A stretch of DNA of 64,000 nucleotides from Cristatella mucedo (GCA_009760855.2 WPIO01000056.1:2200001-2264000); one strand, 5' to 3'. Positions 46,779 to 62,060 are shown, counted from the first letter of the stretch. Notes: generated from the letters alone by a model not told the origin. Program-made: numbers and translations.

Positions 46779-48721
46779 GTCCAGGTCCTCTTTGAATAAA
46801 ACTCTCCAAGATCGGTATGGTCGTGCGCGCGTGTGCACACGTGCACACGCGGACGTGTGCTTGGCTTGTACACATGAGTGGGTTTGCATGTGTGTCTGTG
46901 TGCCCGAGCGCATGTGCACACGTTTATTTACTCGTGCATACAGATATTGCACACGAGGGCATGGAGGCAGCGTGTTTGTACAAGCAAAACACTCAGCAAG
47001 TTCACAATGCACATGAGCATTTAGATGGCATGTAATGCATGCACCTCCATTTGTGAATGCTCGAAACGTCATATGCACAGAGTAGCGGCTTCAGCCTAGG
47101 CTGTTTTTGCAGCCTTGTAATGGTTAGGAGGAAACTCAGTATCAACTTCTGAAGGGAAAAGTCAACGACGCAGCCATTTTATGACCTGCTTGGAAGACAA
47201 AAGAGCCGAGGTTGCAACCCGAGAAAAGCCAGCGTTCTGCGAAGGGTGTTGCAGACCAAGTCCAAATCAACAATTGTCGAGACTATTCTGGCAAACTATT
47301 ATCTCTAAGGCTTTCGTGGGGCCAGCTTTTGTTTTGCAGCGTTGCTGTGCAGCCTGGGGTGGACAGGGTTGAGCAGCAGGGTCAGACAAAACTAATTCCA
47401 AGAGTGTCACTCCTGGCGCATATCCACTTAGCTTTATATGGTTTGCAACACTGAAGCTGTTCTGGTGGCGTCCTTTTGGAACTAGTCTACAGGAGCCGAG
47501 GAGCAGGGCGGGGCTCCGCGAGCGAGTTTCTCTGCTCTGCTCGCTTTTCTTCTTTTGTTTCCTTCGGCGGCACGTGACAGCTGCATCCGGTAAGTGGATG
47601 CACACGTGATACTCAGCAACACAGCTCAAAAAATAAATAGCTACTACAAAGTGCTCGTCCGTCCGTGTCAGAGCTCATCGATCCGAGATCCGTCAGCTGT
47701 TGGTGCGCAACAAACAGCGCGCCCTAGCGGAGACCCTAGGTGATGTGCAGCCCTTGATTACAGCCATGCAAGGCCGGCGCTCGGCATATCACTCCGAGTT
47801 GGTGTCTTCTCATCAGCCACATTCTGTCCGTCCAGCCGGGCACGAGCAGGCAAAAGCTGGGGCCACCCGCAGCACCCACCCCGTAGTGGCCACTGGACCG
47901 CCCCTCCCCCGGGGGCGCCCCGCCCTGGCATTCGTACGAACAAATCCCTCGTGCAATGTCTCACGGGCACTCAGCTCAGGAACTCAGCTCAGGAACCGCC
48001 CAGAATCTCAGTTGCTGGCAACTGCTTCTGCCAGCTCCAGCCCACGACACTCAACCTTTGACCTTTGTCTCAGGGGTCCTTTTCGAGCTCGGGCAGGGGT
48101 ACACTGTACGACCAGCCGAGACGTCACAACTCTGCGACGTCTGCACTCAAAGGAAGAAACAATGGCTGCCAAGGCCGGGCAGGCGACCTTAAAAATGGCT
48201 CTGGCCGGCGGCCACGACTAATTGCTTTAGCCGACCAACTGGTCCTGCTCCTGCTCAGCAGCTGCTGCCGCTGCTGCAGACGATGAGCGTAGGACCGCCA
48301 GGTCTTTTATGGAAAATCTCAGTGCACTTATGCTTGCACAAGCACGCTCGTGACTCACAAAAATTCGCATGCTCTCGAGGGGTAGATTTGCCTCGGGTAT
48401 TGCGCAGCCATAAACGAAACTTGCTGGCAGTCTCCAGCCGAAGCGTACCTTGCCAAAGAAGTAGAGGGATAAACCAACCTGTTAGGCAGCAGATTTGGCA
48501 CTCTGCCATGCCACGGCAAGGATCTGATGATTTCACCAGGAGCCTGACTGAACGACAGCCTCCCCCTCCCCAGCCATCCATGCCTCGAGAGAGTTTGACT
48601 GATGGCTTGCTACCTGAGCACCACCGTCTGATATCACAGTGGTTCAGTCCTACACAAACCATTCATATATTCTACCGAGTGCACAACAATGTGTTTAGTG
48701 CTCGGAAGCCCACCAACGGGA

Positions 48722-48869
48722 AGAGAGATAGATTAGAGAGAAGAGAAACAGAGAGAGGAGAGAGAAAAGAGAGAGAGAGAGATTAAAGAGGAGAGAGATG
48801 ATAGAGAAGAGAGAGAGAGAGAGGGGAGAGAGAGAGGAGAGAGAGAGAGAGAGGGGGGAGAGAGAGAGA

Positions 48870-48900
<31 letters not shown>

Positions 48901-49208
48901 GGGGAGAGAGAGAGAGAGAGGGGGAGAGAGAGGAGAGAGAGAGAGGAGGGAGAGAGAGAGGGGGAGAGAGAGAGGGGGAGAGAGAGAGGGGGAGAGAGAG
49001 AGGGGGAGAGAGAGAGGGGGAGAGAGAGAGGGAGAGAGAGAGAGGGAGAGAGAGAGGGGGAGAGAGAGAGGGGGAGAGGAGAGGGGAGAGGGGGGGGGAG
49101 AGAGGAGGGGGGAGAGAGAGGGGGGGGAGAGGGGGGAGAGAGAGGGGGGAGAGGAGAGAGAGAGGGGGAGAGGAGAGAGGGGGAGAGAGAGAGGGGGAGA
49201 GAGAGAGA
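48722..49208. repeat. (GA)n/(GGGGA)n tract
   Basis: About 490 bp of purine-only sequence. Could adopt triplex structure. Confidence 0.95.
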
Positions 49209-49224
49209 ACACAAATCAATCCAT

Positions 49225-49700
49225 GTATGTGGTACCTTGGGATTTGTGATATCTTGTCTAGACTTCTGAAACTCACTACTTGCGGGTCTTCCTGCCTGTG
49301 CAGTGAGGCGCTTAAAGTTGGCAAAAAGCCCTGCAGCTAGGCTTGTCGGTCGTGAAAAACGCACATCGAAGCAGTTCTAACCGACCTGCATTGGCTCCCC
49401 CAACCAGCAGAGTATTGACTTAAAGGTTCTGCCACTCCCACGCCATTCAATTGTCCCTTCGGTCTCTGGCTCTGGGCCGACCTACCTGAAATACTCCCTA
49501 ATCAGGCTTTCCATAGCACTGCCACTCATATATGAGTGGGCTCGTTTTGTTGCGCTCTAATGAACCTCACATCCTTTGGAGACAGTGCCTTCAGCTCATA
49601 TGCTCTGAAGACTGAAACGAATGACCGACTGACGTCATCATGCCATCCCCTCACGTGCAACAAACTTAAAAGAAGCTAAAAACACCTGGCTACCAACCGT
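49225..49700 (+). mobile_element. decayed LINE, reverse transcriptase C-terminal end
   Basis: The plus strand reads, with stops, CLDF-NSLLAGLPACAVRRLKL then PAARLVGREKR, the counterpart of the [21 protein letters not shown] segment in the 42 kb LINE. Homology continues weakly to about 49.7 kb. It directly follows the (GA)n/(GGGA)n tract and precedes a SINE. Confidence 0.7.
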
Positions 49701-49732
49701 ATTTGCTGTCAGCATGATCATCATACTTCTAT

Positions 49733-50025
49733 TGTCCGCCCAGTGGTAAGGTAGGTGCTTGCCTTAAGCGACTACGGTCGTGGGCTCGAGCACCTCTGAG
49801 GCACCTCGAGTCCTGAGGCTTATGTGTTCTGACACTGTGCATGCTGCCACTAACCATATTTCCATGCTGACCTTGTGCATGTCACCCCCTAACCATGTTA
49901 TGCTTGTTGTCATTGAGCATGCTACCACCAACTATTCGAAAGTGCTTCCTTTGCAGCAGTGCCTAGAAAGAAATTGAGTTTTCTGAGGGTCCTAAATCAA
50001 ATATAGTGTATTATTATTATGTACA
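49733..50025 (+). mobile_element. composite SINE with a tRNA-like head and LINE-derived tail
   Basis: A head with CCCAGTGGTAAGG and GTCGTGGGCTCGAGC is followed by CATGCTGCCACTAACCATAT and the full-length LINE 3' region (TTGCAGCAGTGCCTAGAAAG...TTCTGAGGGTCC), ending in ATTATTATTAT. The middle part is the same sequence found in the LINE 3' ends at 61.3 and 42.5 kb. Confidence 0.65.
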
Positions 50026-50094
50026 CACCTGAATATAGATTAATTTATCTTAATTAATAAGGTAAAAAGTATTAAGATATCAAGTTATCTGTCC

Positions 50095-51275
50095 TTATAA
50101 TGACGATGAGATCAACCTAATCGCTAAGGCCGAGCCTATATGTATCACACTAAAGTTGAAAGATCTCATCCTCAAGTCTGGTTCATCTAGCATCACTCTC
50201 GTGAAGTATGCCTGTAATCTGGGTGCACTGTTCGAAAACGACTGCTCATTAAATGAGGACACTGCATCCAGTCAAGTCGGCCGAATGCTAAGTGTCGCTG
50301 CGGAATATTGCTAAGATCATGCCCTGCTGAGACAACAGTACGACGGCCAAATGAGTTCACGCGTTTGTGAAAGTTGTATCTAGATTAGTGCAATTGCCTT
50401 TATTTAGTTACCATTACTTAACCTGAGCCCTTGATTGTCTGCAATCGGTGCAAAACTCAGCAGGAGTTCGGCAGGCAGTCAAGGTCAGCAGGAGAAGTTG
50501 GTAGCTGCCACAGCATACAGTTTCTGTCTGCACTTCACGTGCTCACTATCAAGCATCACATCGACTTCAAGCTCCACATGGCTTACAAGTCGCTTCACTT
50601 CACGCTGCTCCCGTCAGCTAACCTATCCGACATCATTGCACCTTCAACGTTGCATCTCCCCATTCGCTACTAGGCAGCCATTTGAGTTGCCTTTCTTTGC
50701 ACTAAAGTGAAATCTTGCTGGTGGTCGGGTCCTCAGTTCTTGTGCACCTTAGGTCTAGAACTCGCTTCTGGCTTCTGTCACCGCCTGCATTGGCTTTACA
50801 GCATTAAAGCCTCAGCCTTCAATCCTTGTATCCTGGTGTCCGCTCAACATTCCCTGTGCCACAGTGAAGACGTCTAACGTCCCTATGTGCTTTGCACACC
50901 ATTGATGCATTGATTCAGTGCATGCTACTAACGAGGGATCCCACTAACCGAAAGCCCCCAACTGTCTTCTTACATGCTTGCTTATGCAGCTTGTCTACGC
51001 ATAGTACCTTGCTTAGCATCAACTCATGGTTGATGCTTCTAGAGCAATCTGTAGTAAAGCAACTGGACAGATGATGTTCTCTTAAGTGGCTTTACAAAAG
51101 AAATTAGTATTATTATCGTTGCTGTTTTTATTTGTGCGCTTATGCGTGCTGAAATTGTATATGTTACAACTAACCAATTATCATGCTTCCTTTCCAGCAT
51201 GTGTACAGTTCCTAGAAAGAGATGTAATTCTCTTAGGGCACTATATCAATGTTATTCTGTTATTGCTATTATTTG
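50095..51275 (+). mobile_element. decayed LINE fragment with 3' tail
   Basis: From 50100 the plus strand reads DDEINLIAKAEP and VKYACNLGALFENDCSLNED, matching the [12 protein letters not shown] and [16 protein letters not shown] parts of the 42 kb LINE. Degraded reverse transcriptase sequence continues to about 50720. At 51185-51275 a 3' tail (GTTCCTAGAAAGAGATGTAA, TTCTCTTAGGGCACTATATC) ends in a T/ATT-rich run. Confidence 0.62.
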
Positions 51276-51949
51276 TATTACCACCCTCTAAAGATTAGGA
51301 GCTCAGAATCTCGCTGCGCTGCCAGTGTTTAGCAGCAACATTTCAAACTTTGTAGCACTCTCAACGTGTGGATACGTGGCACAATAGCATTTCCACTAGA
51401 TTCTCACTCTCCACCCGGCTCCTCTTAGCGGCTCAACAGAAAACGCAGTGAAGGTGAAGTAGAAAACGAAGCACAACGAAGCGTTGGCTCGTGGTTCTTT
51501 GCACTGAAAGAACAAAGCCACTCCTGCCAAATGCCCGACGATGCACAGATCGAGACCCTCTCACCCCAACCCACTCCCACTCCACCTCCCGAGTTGAAAT
51601 CTGCCTGAACCAAACGGATCGAGGGCCAAGTTGGGCATACGTGACCTGACTCTGGTGGCTGTTGCTTCGGGTGCACCGCCCACGCATACTAGATCCGTGT
51701 AGCGGCGGCAGTACATAAAAGCTAGATAAACATGCAGACACAAGATGTAGATTTGATTAGGACGCAAACACCAGCAAAAGCACACTTAGCGATCAATAAT
51801 GCAGCAGTGGTGTGACTTTTAGTGCAAAGCCTACCAGTAGCCTACAACAAAGTGATACCTTTTCAGCTTCTCGAGAAGAATTATATTGTCGTGCTCGTTT
51901 TGAAAAAAACACACGTAGCACTTGCCGAAGTCTGCTACGTAGCGCTGCG

Positions 51950-52200
51950 GTAGAGAGAGACGGAGACAGAGACGGAGATAGAGACAGAGAGACAGAGACA
52001 GAGAGACAGAGAGACAGAGACAGAGAGACAGAGAGACAGAGAGACAGAGAGACAGAGAGACAGAGAGACAGAGAGACAGAGAGACAGAGAGACAGAGAGA
52101 CAGAGAGACAGAGAGACAGAGAGACAGAGAGACAAGAGAGACAGAGAGACAGAGACAAAGACAGAGAGACAGACAAAGAGACAGAGACAAAGACAGAGAG
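51950..52200. repeat. 8 bp tandem repeat (GACAGAGA)n
   Basis: Highly regular units of GACAGAGA with a few ACAAAG changes. Confidence 0.95.
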
Positions 52201-53558
52201 TATGTGTGTCGGCATAGGTGTGCACGTGCGCTTCGTCGTGTAGATGTGTCAGTGTATGTGCATACAGAGTGTGCTTCAAGACGTCACAATTGTTTGGTAT
52301 ACATAAATGTGTGTGTGCGTGTGCGTGTGTGCATCCGGCCGTGCACATTTTTATATACACACACGTGCACGCACGCGCACACGCACACACCCCACACATA
52401 GAGCAATCAGCTGACGTGCAGACAGCTAAGTGCTGCTGCTGCTGTGGCTCCGGCAGCAGCAGCAGCAGCACTTAGCTGGACCAGTAGAGAGGAGGACGAC
52501 GACGATTCATTCCGAAGAGCAAGCAGCAGGTCCAGGAGCCAAGCACAAATTCGTGCCACCGCAGACATACGCTGCCATGCAGCCATGTTGCTAGAAGCTT
52601 GTGCTTCAGCTGCCGGCGAAGCCGAGGCTTCGGGCCAGAGCAGGTACTGCTTTCCCTGCATGCATGCTAAGTGGCTGAGCAGTCAATGCCCCGCCCACTC
52701 TCGTCAAACTCCATGAACACGGCGAATCTGCTTTGGCTGCTGCCACGAGGTGGTCTAACAAAGGAAGCCATGACCGATGTATGCTCGAGCCAAGAAAAAT
52801 GGTCTTTTTATTCGCGATGGCTGAGGAGAGCTGGTGACATGACATGGGAGAGCTGGTGCTCTATAGTCTGCTGAGAAGCAGCAGAACCATCTCCTGACAC
52901 GAGTCAGCGGTCACTGGCATCGGGTTTCACTGGCCAAGTGTCCACACGAGTCACAGGGCTGTGCCCAAATCGTCAATGCAGGTCAGTGTAGGGTTGCAGC
53001 AGCACTGAGAGCAGCCCCCCCATCTCAATCATCCTCAAAAAACCGACTGATCAACCTTGGCCTTTTCTCGTGCACCCTCACCAGCAGCAAGGCCTTGTGA
53101 GTATCATGACTGCACGGGTTTCAAGACGGTTAGCCTGCCACAAGTCGGATGAAGCAGACGAGCGAGAGAACGAGAAAAAGAGAGATATGAAATAGGAGAG
53201 ACAACGGTGAATGGCTGGAGGCACGCAAGCACGAATAACGCAGGGGGGGCCAGGCTGAGGCAGCCGCAGCCTTCCCAGAAACCGTGGTGGCACTGGATGA
53301 CCGCCGACTCGCCACCAGGAAGACGAGCGCCTAGTGAGCGGCAACTTCAGCTGCCACCCCTGCTGTGATGCAAACTGCCAGCAAACACGGTCGCAGAGAA
53401 AGTCTGCATGCTCGTGATGCACAATTGAAGAAACAGTAACGACCTATATAATAGCGTTCTAGTGGTGCCAGAAGCACTAGACGAGTAGCTGTGCCACCGA
53501 AGCCGGCACAGCTGTTCGAGCCACTGCTTGACTCACACTTACATCGTGTGTGCTCGAG

Positions 53559-53560
<2 letters not shown>

Positions 53561-53604
<44 letters not shown>
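53561..53604. repeat. (CA)n microsatellite
   Basis: About 20 CA units. Confidence 0.9.
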
Positions 53605-53607
<3 letters not shown>

Positions 53608-53984
53608 GCACACGTGCATGCTTCTGTGTGACAATAAGGCACAGGGAGGCTTGTATCTTAGTTGTCCAAGACAGGACATCACTGCACGGTCATTTCATCC
53701 GGCATTACGATTAGCTGAGGTGCGTGTTGCCAATCCGCCCACAGTATCTGCCGACAACAGTGGCCACCGGCAGGTGCCGGAAGTTGCCGAAGCATGGAGC
53801 CGCCACCACCAAGGTTATACTCTCTCAGCACAGTGCTCCTCTGCATTGCAGTGAACCAAATAAATGTAATTCATAACCGGAGGCATGCCTTTTAGCACAA
53901 GGGGTTCGCCCTTAGCCGGCGTGTGATCAGGAGGCACCCAACCTCTGCCGGGCTCACAGAGCATCTAATTACGATAACTGCATT

Positions 53985-54910
53985 ATAATAATGATCATAA
54001 CAAACATTTGTAGAGCACAAGCACAGCATGCAAAATCTCTCTCTTTGCCCTTTAGATGGAAAGGAGAAAAGGTCAATAGGTTTTTGATACAAGATTCTGC
54101 ACCTATAAGCACACAAAGAAATATTCACAAGGACGAGCATGTGTGAGAAACATGTGTGCAGAGCCTCATCTTAAATGTCACGCCAGCTATCGTGATGATA
54201 TCAGTCGGTAGTGGGTTCCAGGCCTTGAGAGCAAACAAACTGAAGACAGAGTGTCTAACACAATTGATTTTGGTTTCAGTAACTGCTAAATGACTTGGTT
54301 CTAGAGAGTTACTTTTGGGTCTAGATGGCTAGCCGACTTCTTAGACTCGAAGATGAACTTCGACCCGAGGTCAGCAGTGGCATGCTTGAGAGTGAAGGAC
54401 ACTGAAATGGAGTAAGTAATGGAGGTTGAAGAGTCCGTGGAGAATGTCTGTTACCTTGGGGATGGACTCTCTGATTTTGTCTATATTTCTGTCATTAAGG
54501 CTAGACAAACGATATGCAAGATCTGCTGCACGGATCTTTACCTATGGAGCTGACCTGAGAGCGGTTAAGGAAATGATGGTTGATGGTTGACATCAACATT
54601 TAATGATTCAACTATTTTCTAATAGAAGCTAAACTTTAGCTTATTGGTACCCTACAATTGTCATCGTATGCCATTCCACGATCGGTGATCAGCCCCTATC
54701 TTAGGTTTACTGTTTCAAGCTTGTGCTTAAGAGTATGTTTGCAGTTCAAGCCATCTGGATGAGAGCCTACAATGTGCTTAGTAAGAGGAGCAAACTCGTC
54801 CAGAACATGGGCTAATGCCGTGTCGTAGTGTTCCACACAGTGAGGGCAGGCTGGATAGAGCTTAGCAGTAGACACGGCACAGAAAACATGCTTTGCAGAC
54901 AGCATTAATG
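53985..54910 (-). mobile_element. decayed LINE fragments
   Basis: On the minus strand the segment 54696-54905 reads PACPHCVEHYDTALAHVLDE then FAPLTK, the region between endonuclease and reverse transcriptase in this LINE family (compare DCYNTTLTDLLKECAPLTK at 63.2 kb). The piece at about 54180-54250 encodes the end motif LKAWNPLP. An AATAAT-type tail lies near 53985. The core of the reverse transcriptase is deleted. Confidence 0.62.
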
Positions 54911-55566
54911 CCTGGAGTCTTACAGTTTCAGAGGGTGCGACAGTGAAGGATTAACTGGTGCAGGGGGGAGTTGGGGGGGGGGGTAATTTCTCATCAAATG
55001 CAATTTATGGTTTCCTAATTATTAGAATGATCTGCCCCCTGCTTCCTAAGCGGCTGCATGTCAGTGCACCTGCTGCACAAAGGCCTCGAAAGAAAAGCAC
55101 ATTGTCCGAATTAAGCATAGCTGATTTAACAGCCTTGTTTTGCATAGCAGCTGAGGAGACTGAAGAGCTACCATCACCTTTGCAGCATGCGATAAAGAAT
55201 CGCCCACTACGAGACTCCAACCCACGACCTGGGTCATGAAGAGCGAGCACCCTAGGCAGGTGCACTGGTCCTGGGCTGAGACCCAAGGACCGATGCACCT
55301 GCAGCATAAAGGCCTCAGAAAATAAGCACTGTGTTATGTCCGCTGGGTGTGGTCGAGACAGACTACTGGGTTGCAGGTAGGTACTCAATGTAGACGTGCC
55401 CCAGCATGCAAATCGAATGATCGTGTTTTTTCCGACTCGTTGTGACTTCACAGAACAGCATTCGTCGATGGAGCATGACCCGCGCAATCGCTGTGACTTT
55501 CGATTACGCCTCATGATAGCGGTGATGGCGGCGCCATGCTGCTGCCTGCCATCCCCATACCTCCAA

Positions 55567-56230
<664 letters not shown>

Positions 56231-57349
56231 TATCTCTCTGTCCTACCTATGTCTCTCTTATCTCTACCAGCACAGCGCTTGCCAGTCTGCAAGCAGTCAC
56301 AGCATTCTAGCTAAGCACGCTCATCTCGCTTTCGGCAATGAGTCCGATGGGGGTCTGAGACGATGCCAGCCAATCCAGTGGCAGGACGACGAGCACGTGA
56401 CTGCTGGTTCACTCAGTTGCTCAGGGCGTTTACGTCAGATGCAGAGCCGGGTAGAACTAGGGGTTGCACGAGCTTGAGACTAGGCAGATGCAGACAGCAA
56501 GCACTGCAACCGACGAGATGCGGCCACATTGTACACGACTGCAGCGTTTTACAGACGAGCCGAATTCAAGGGACAAGAGACGGTTGCTCAACAAAGGTTC
56601 ACAAAGATTCACAGCTGCCGCAGCCAACATCACCAGAATTGCCTCCCCTGCCTCGCATCCCCGAGCGCTTGCGATGCAGCCGATGGTGGGCGGTGGTGGC
56701 ACAGGTCGGCGAGGATGCTGCAGAGGGGGAGATGGGGACAATCGCATCCTAGGACTAAACTAGCGAGAGGTTGGAGGTTGGAGGCTGCACAGTCGCCAAG
56801 CCGCACATGGCCGTGACCTACGGCCAGTCACGCGGATCATGTCGTTGCCAGACCTCACGACCTCACGGGGCTCAAGAGGCTCGAAGCAAATTGCTTCCTC
56901 GGCTGCTAAAGGTGAACGCCTCGAGTGCACGTAGGCACGTAGGCGACGACTGCTTTCATTATGGACAGCACTAAGCCAAAGGGGGACACAAGTAGGTTGC
57001 CGTCATACTTCAGACGTGTCTGCATAATGGATTCGCTCGGCTCTCACAGCTGGGCTGCCGTCACCAAGTTATTTCAATTCCGGCGGCATTACCACAACAG
57101 CAGGTCCCAGCAGCCACAGTGGCAGCCAGTCTACGGGTTCGCCACGCCTCAGGGTCACGGGCCACGTGGCCGGGCCACGCCTCAGCCTGTGCTTGGTTCC
57201 AGAATGGCAAGCAACTGCAGAGCTGCAGCAGCCAATGCCACCAGCGGCATTGGCTGCTGCAGCTCTGCAACAAATGCAACAAATGGATTCGCATAGTTGA
57301 TATAAAAATATATTTAGCTGATTTAACAGCCACATTTGTACACAGCTGC

Positions 57350-57481
57350 AGAAGGGCCTTAATGGCTATCACCACCACCTGCAGTTGGCAATGAAGGATC
57401 GCCAACTGCAGGATTCGAACCCACGAACCCAGGACCTCGGTGGTGGAGAGCGATCGCCTTAATTCCTACGCTATTACGGTC
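57350..57481 (-). mobile_element. tRNA-like SINE, second family, reversed
   Basis: Read on the minus strand it has a B-box-like GTTCGTGGGTTCGAATCC and the body GCAGTTGGCGATCCTTCATT and GGTGGTGATAGCCATTAAGG, which matches the element at 35.5 kb. Confidence 0.6.
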
Positions 57482-57621
57482 CTGTTACCGTCTTACACTC
57501 GAACTGCTGCTCTTGGAACATCGTGTGGCCTTGGCTGTTATCTCCCTCCTTTCACTCACTATTCTCACTCACACTCTATCCCTGGTGCTCTCTCTCCTCT
57601 TGCTCTTGCACCCCCTCTCTC

Positions 57622-57626
57622 CTTCT

Positions 57627-57669
<43 letters not shown>

Positions 57670-57730
57670 TCCCTCTCTCCCTTCCTCTCTCTCTCTCTCT
57701 CTCTTTCTCTCTCCATCTCTCTCTCCATGT
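57622..57730. repeat. (CT)n microsatellite
   Basis: Interrupted CT tract ahead of a LINE/SINE tail (GTGAAGTGCCTGGATAGAG at 57756). Confidence 0.9.
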
Positions 57731-57920
57731 CTCTCTGCGTGTCACAAGTCACAAGTGAAGTGCCTGGATAGAGATTAAGCTCTCTTCAGGTGCTATACAA
57801 ATGAGTTACTGGATATTTTTATAAAGTTTATCTCCCTGTCTGTGTCTCCTTGTCTCATAACTCATTCCTTGTCTATGCCCCTCACTCATTTACTTACATT
57901 CACTACTCTCAATTACTTAC

Positions 57921-58490
<570 letters not shown>

Positions 58491-58677
58491 CCTTCTCTCA
58501 CTCATTTATCCTTCGCATATTCATCTGTGCTGCAGCCCACAGCCCCCCCATGAGTGTAGCCAGCAGCTAGAGTCAAGCCTGCACCTGCTCAGCACCTGCT
58601 AACGTGTCCCCACTGATTAATTAGCTAGCCTGAGCCATGCGACCCTTTTAGCCAGCCGGGTAAAGATGACCCAGCAC

Positions 58678-58699
58678 GGGGGGGGGGGGGGGGGGGGGG
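58678..58699. repeat. G22 homopolymer
   Basis: Twenty-two G on the plus strand, C on the unc-13 strand, about 70 bp downstream of the exon 2 donor. Length may include sequencing error. Confidence 0.75.
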
Positions 58700-58766
58700 A
58701 GGGGTGTGTATTTTGTGTGAGTACATTTAACCAAAACGGTCGCTCATCTGCTAGTGCACAGCTTAC

Positions 58767-58796
58767 CTGGCGGTCCATTGTATCTTGCCTTCTTGA
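58767..58796 (-). CDS. unc-13: unc-13 exon 2, C2A strand 1 microexon
   Basis: This 30 bp exon starts after TTGTTGCAG and ends before GTAAGC. With the base carried from exon 1 it encodes V-KKARYNGPP, matching the VKKAK....G segment of vertebrate Munc13-1 just before KFNTYV. It enters and leaves in phase 1, so it joins exon 3 as G|AT to give the Asp before KFNTYV. It is too short to appear as an open frame by itself. Identification depends on this in-phase fit on both sides. Confidence 0.88.
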
Positions 58797-58924
58797 CTGC
58801 AACAAAAAGGAGTCGGACAGTCGGTCACGAGCCGAGTGGTGGCGTCACTCTATAGCATACAGAGCCGTCGGCCGGCCAACCAGAAGCCACACACAGCACG
58901 CAGGGTCTAACGCTGCTACAGGGC

Positions 58925-58925
<1 letters not shown>

Positions 58926-59006
<81 letters not shown>
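58926..59006. repeat. pure (CTG)27, read as (CAG)27 on the unc-13 strand
   Basis: Twenty-seven uninterrupted CTG triplets in intron 1 of unc-13. On the transcribed sense of the gene this is CAG. It is not translated in the long isoform. Confidence 0.95.
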
Positions 59007-59008
<2 letters not shown>

Positions 59009-59548
59009 ACTAGCTGGCAGTCTAGAGGTCGGACATAGAAGCTACTGGTGTGCCCTGCCAGCTGGCCTTAGTGCAGCTGCGGCAGGCCACTGATGCAAGG
59101 CTTTTCGTCGCCGACGACGATGTCCTGTTGCTGACGGCTCGAAATCCCATCTAACCCACTATCGGTCGCCCTAACGCTGCTGCTGCAGCAGCAGTGCAAC
59201 GAAAGCGGTCAATTGCGGCCGAGCTTGTGTACACAAACGCAGCTGCCGTAGTCGCCAGCCTCTCTTTTCCTGCTCTCGGCGTCAGAGCCGATATCCGAGC
59301 TCGAGGCCTCGGCCTCAGCAGTCGGCTGCAGTCGGGTTTATGTAGAACAGCCAAGGCGGCTGCGGCAGTGCGACCTCTCTGTCCACTTCACTGGCATAGA
59401 GAAAAAGTCGGCAGGGCCGGCGGCTTTCGGCTTCGGGGACGCTGCGACCCGACAGCCAGCAACGCTGCCGACTCGGACGCGGTGGCAGCCGAAAGCCACC
59501 TGGACACCCCCGTCCGGCGCCCACAGCCGCGGCAGCCAAGTTACCTAC

Positions 59549-59570
59549 CGCATACGCAGAGCAGCGACAT
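59549..59570 (-). CDS. unc-13: unc-13 exon 1, start of the C2A domain (7 codons)
   Basis: The coding part of exon 1 is 22 bp and encodes MSLLCVC plus one base. Rat Munc13-1 begins MSLLCVG, so the start is essentially fixed by homology. The start context is CACC before ATG, a good initiation context with A at -3. The donor reads GCG|GTAGGT after the first base of codon 8 (phase 1). It joins exon 2 to continue the first beta strand of C2A. Two out-of-frame ATGs lie 10 and 14 bases upstream and may be in the leader. Confidence 0.9.
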
Positions 59571-60810
<1,240 letters not shown>

Positions 60811-61134
60811 GCTGGCCGTATAGCAATGGATTGCGTAAGGATTGGTGAGCTCACGCTAACAGCTTCCGCTGTGCGCCGCGCGCCTCAGGCTGGTCTCCTC
60901 CACGAAGCATCCACCGGCTCGCAAACCCCGGACGCTAAATTAGAATGCATGACTGGCCAGGGAGTTCTGGTCCTATGGTTTTACCACAACGTACCCGTTT
61001 GATGAATCCAAAAATGGGCAGCGGCAGACGGCGCCGATCGCTTCTCTCGATTCGTTGTGCAGAAGATAGACAAAAAACAGGGAACCATCCCTCGTAGCCA
61101 CAGCCTTCTCTGGTGAAATTCGAGGCTACCATGA

Positions 61135-61475
61135 AGATATGCCTGACTGCATCAGAACATCCCCTGACTGACCACATTTAAAAGAAACTTAAAAACATAC
61201 CTATTTAGGACAGCATTTAGTGGGTCCTTGTGATTCGTCCTCGATGTGCTTATGCGTGCTGACACTGTTCATGCTGCCACTGACCACATTTGCATGCTGA
61301 CCCAGTGCATGTAACCCCTAACCATGTTATTCATTTTGTTTGTTTTTCAAGCATGATTTTACTTACTATTCTATTGCGTATCACTTTGCAGCAAATGTAA
61401 AGCGCCTAGAAAGAGATTAAGTTCTCTGAGGGCGCTTTATCAAGTGCAATATTATTATTATTATTATTATTTGGA
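61135..61475 (+). mobile_element. LINE 3' end
   Basis: The last coding part (DCIRTSPD, then KRNLKTYLFRT with stops) is followed by the complete 3' untranslated region seen at 42.4-42.6 kb and the tail GTAAAGCGCCTAGAAAGAGA, TTAAGTTCTCTGAGGGCGCT, ending in (ATT)n at 61449-61470. It lies upstream of the unc-13 promoter. Confidence 0.8.
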
Positions 61476-61627
61476 CCAGGCTCCTTTCCCTCTCATTTCG
61501 CCATTTAATATGAATATAGGAATCCCATACCCCCAATTACTCCAAGAACTATTTTAGATCATATCTGAATATGTATTGGCTTATAACTATTACCCTAATA
61601 ACTGTTATTACTCTTTCACTCTTTTTT

Positions 61628-61628
<1 letters not shown>

Positions 61629-61711
<83 letters not shown>
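61629..61711. repeat. (CT)n microsatellite
   Basis: Pure CT, about 80 bp. Confidence 0.95.
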
Positions 61712-61712
<1 letters not shown>

Positions 61713-61849
61713 ACCACTGGTCTCTTGCTCTTAGCAGCATCCTTTTCTAACACCTCTCCGATCCAAAAAAAATTTCTATTCACACTTATGGAGTTTGAGA
61801 GTGCTTGTGTGTGCTTGCGTGCACACGAGTTTGACAGTTTAATGGGGGA

Positions 61850-61933
61850 GAGGGAGGAAGAGAGTGAGAGTGAGAGTGGGAGCTGTCGTGACGAAGAGAG
61901 AGTGGGAGAGAGATTTGGAGAGAGTGGGAGATT

Positions 61934-62001
<68 letters not shown>

Positions 62002-62060
62002 GTGTGTGAGAGAGAGAGAGGAAGTGGGCAAAGTCTGTGATAGAAAGAAAGAGACTGGGC
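61850..62060. repeat. (GA)n-rich tract
   Basis: GAGTGAGAG-type units around a pure GA core at 61937-61992. Confidence 0.9.

Noticed and set aside
47700-48221. 173-codon plus-strand frame in intron 2
   Set aside because: No recognisable domain, no splice or start support, and overlapping frames on the other strand; GC content explains the openness.
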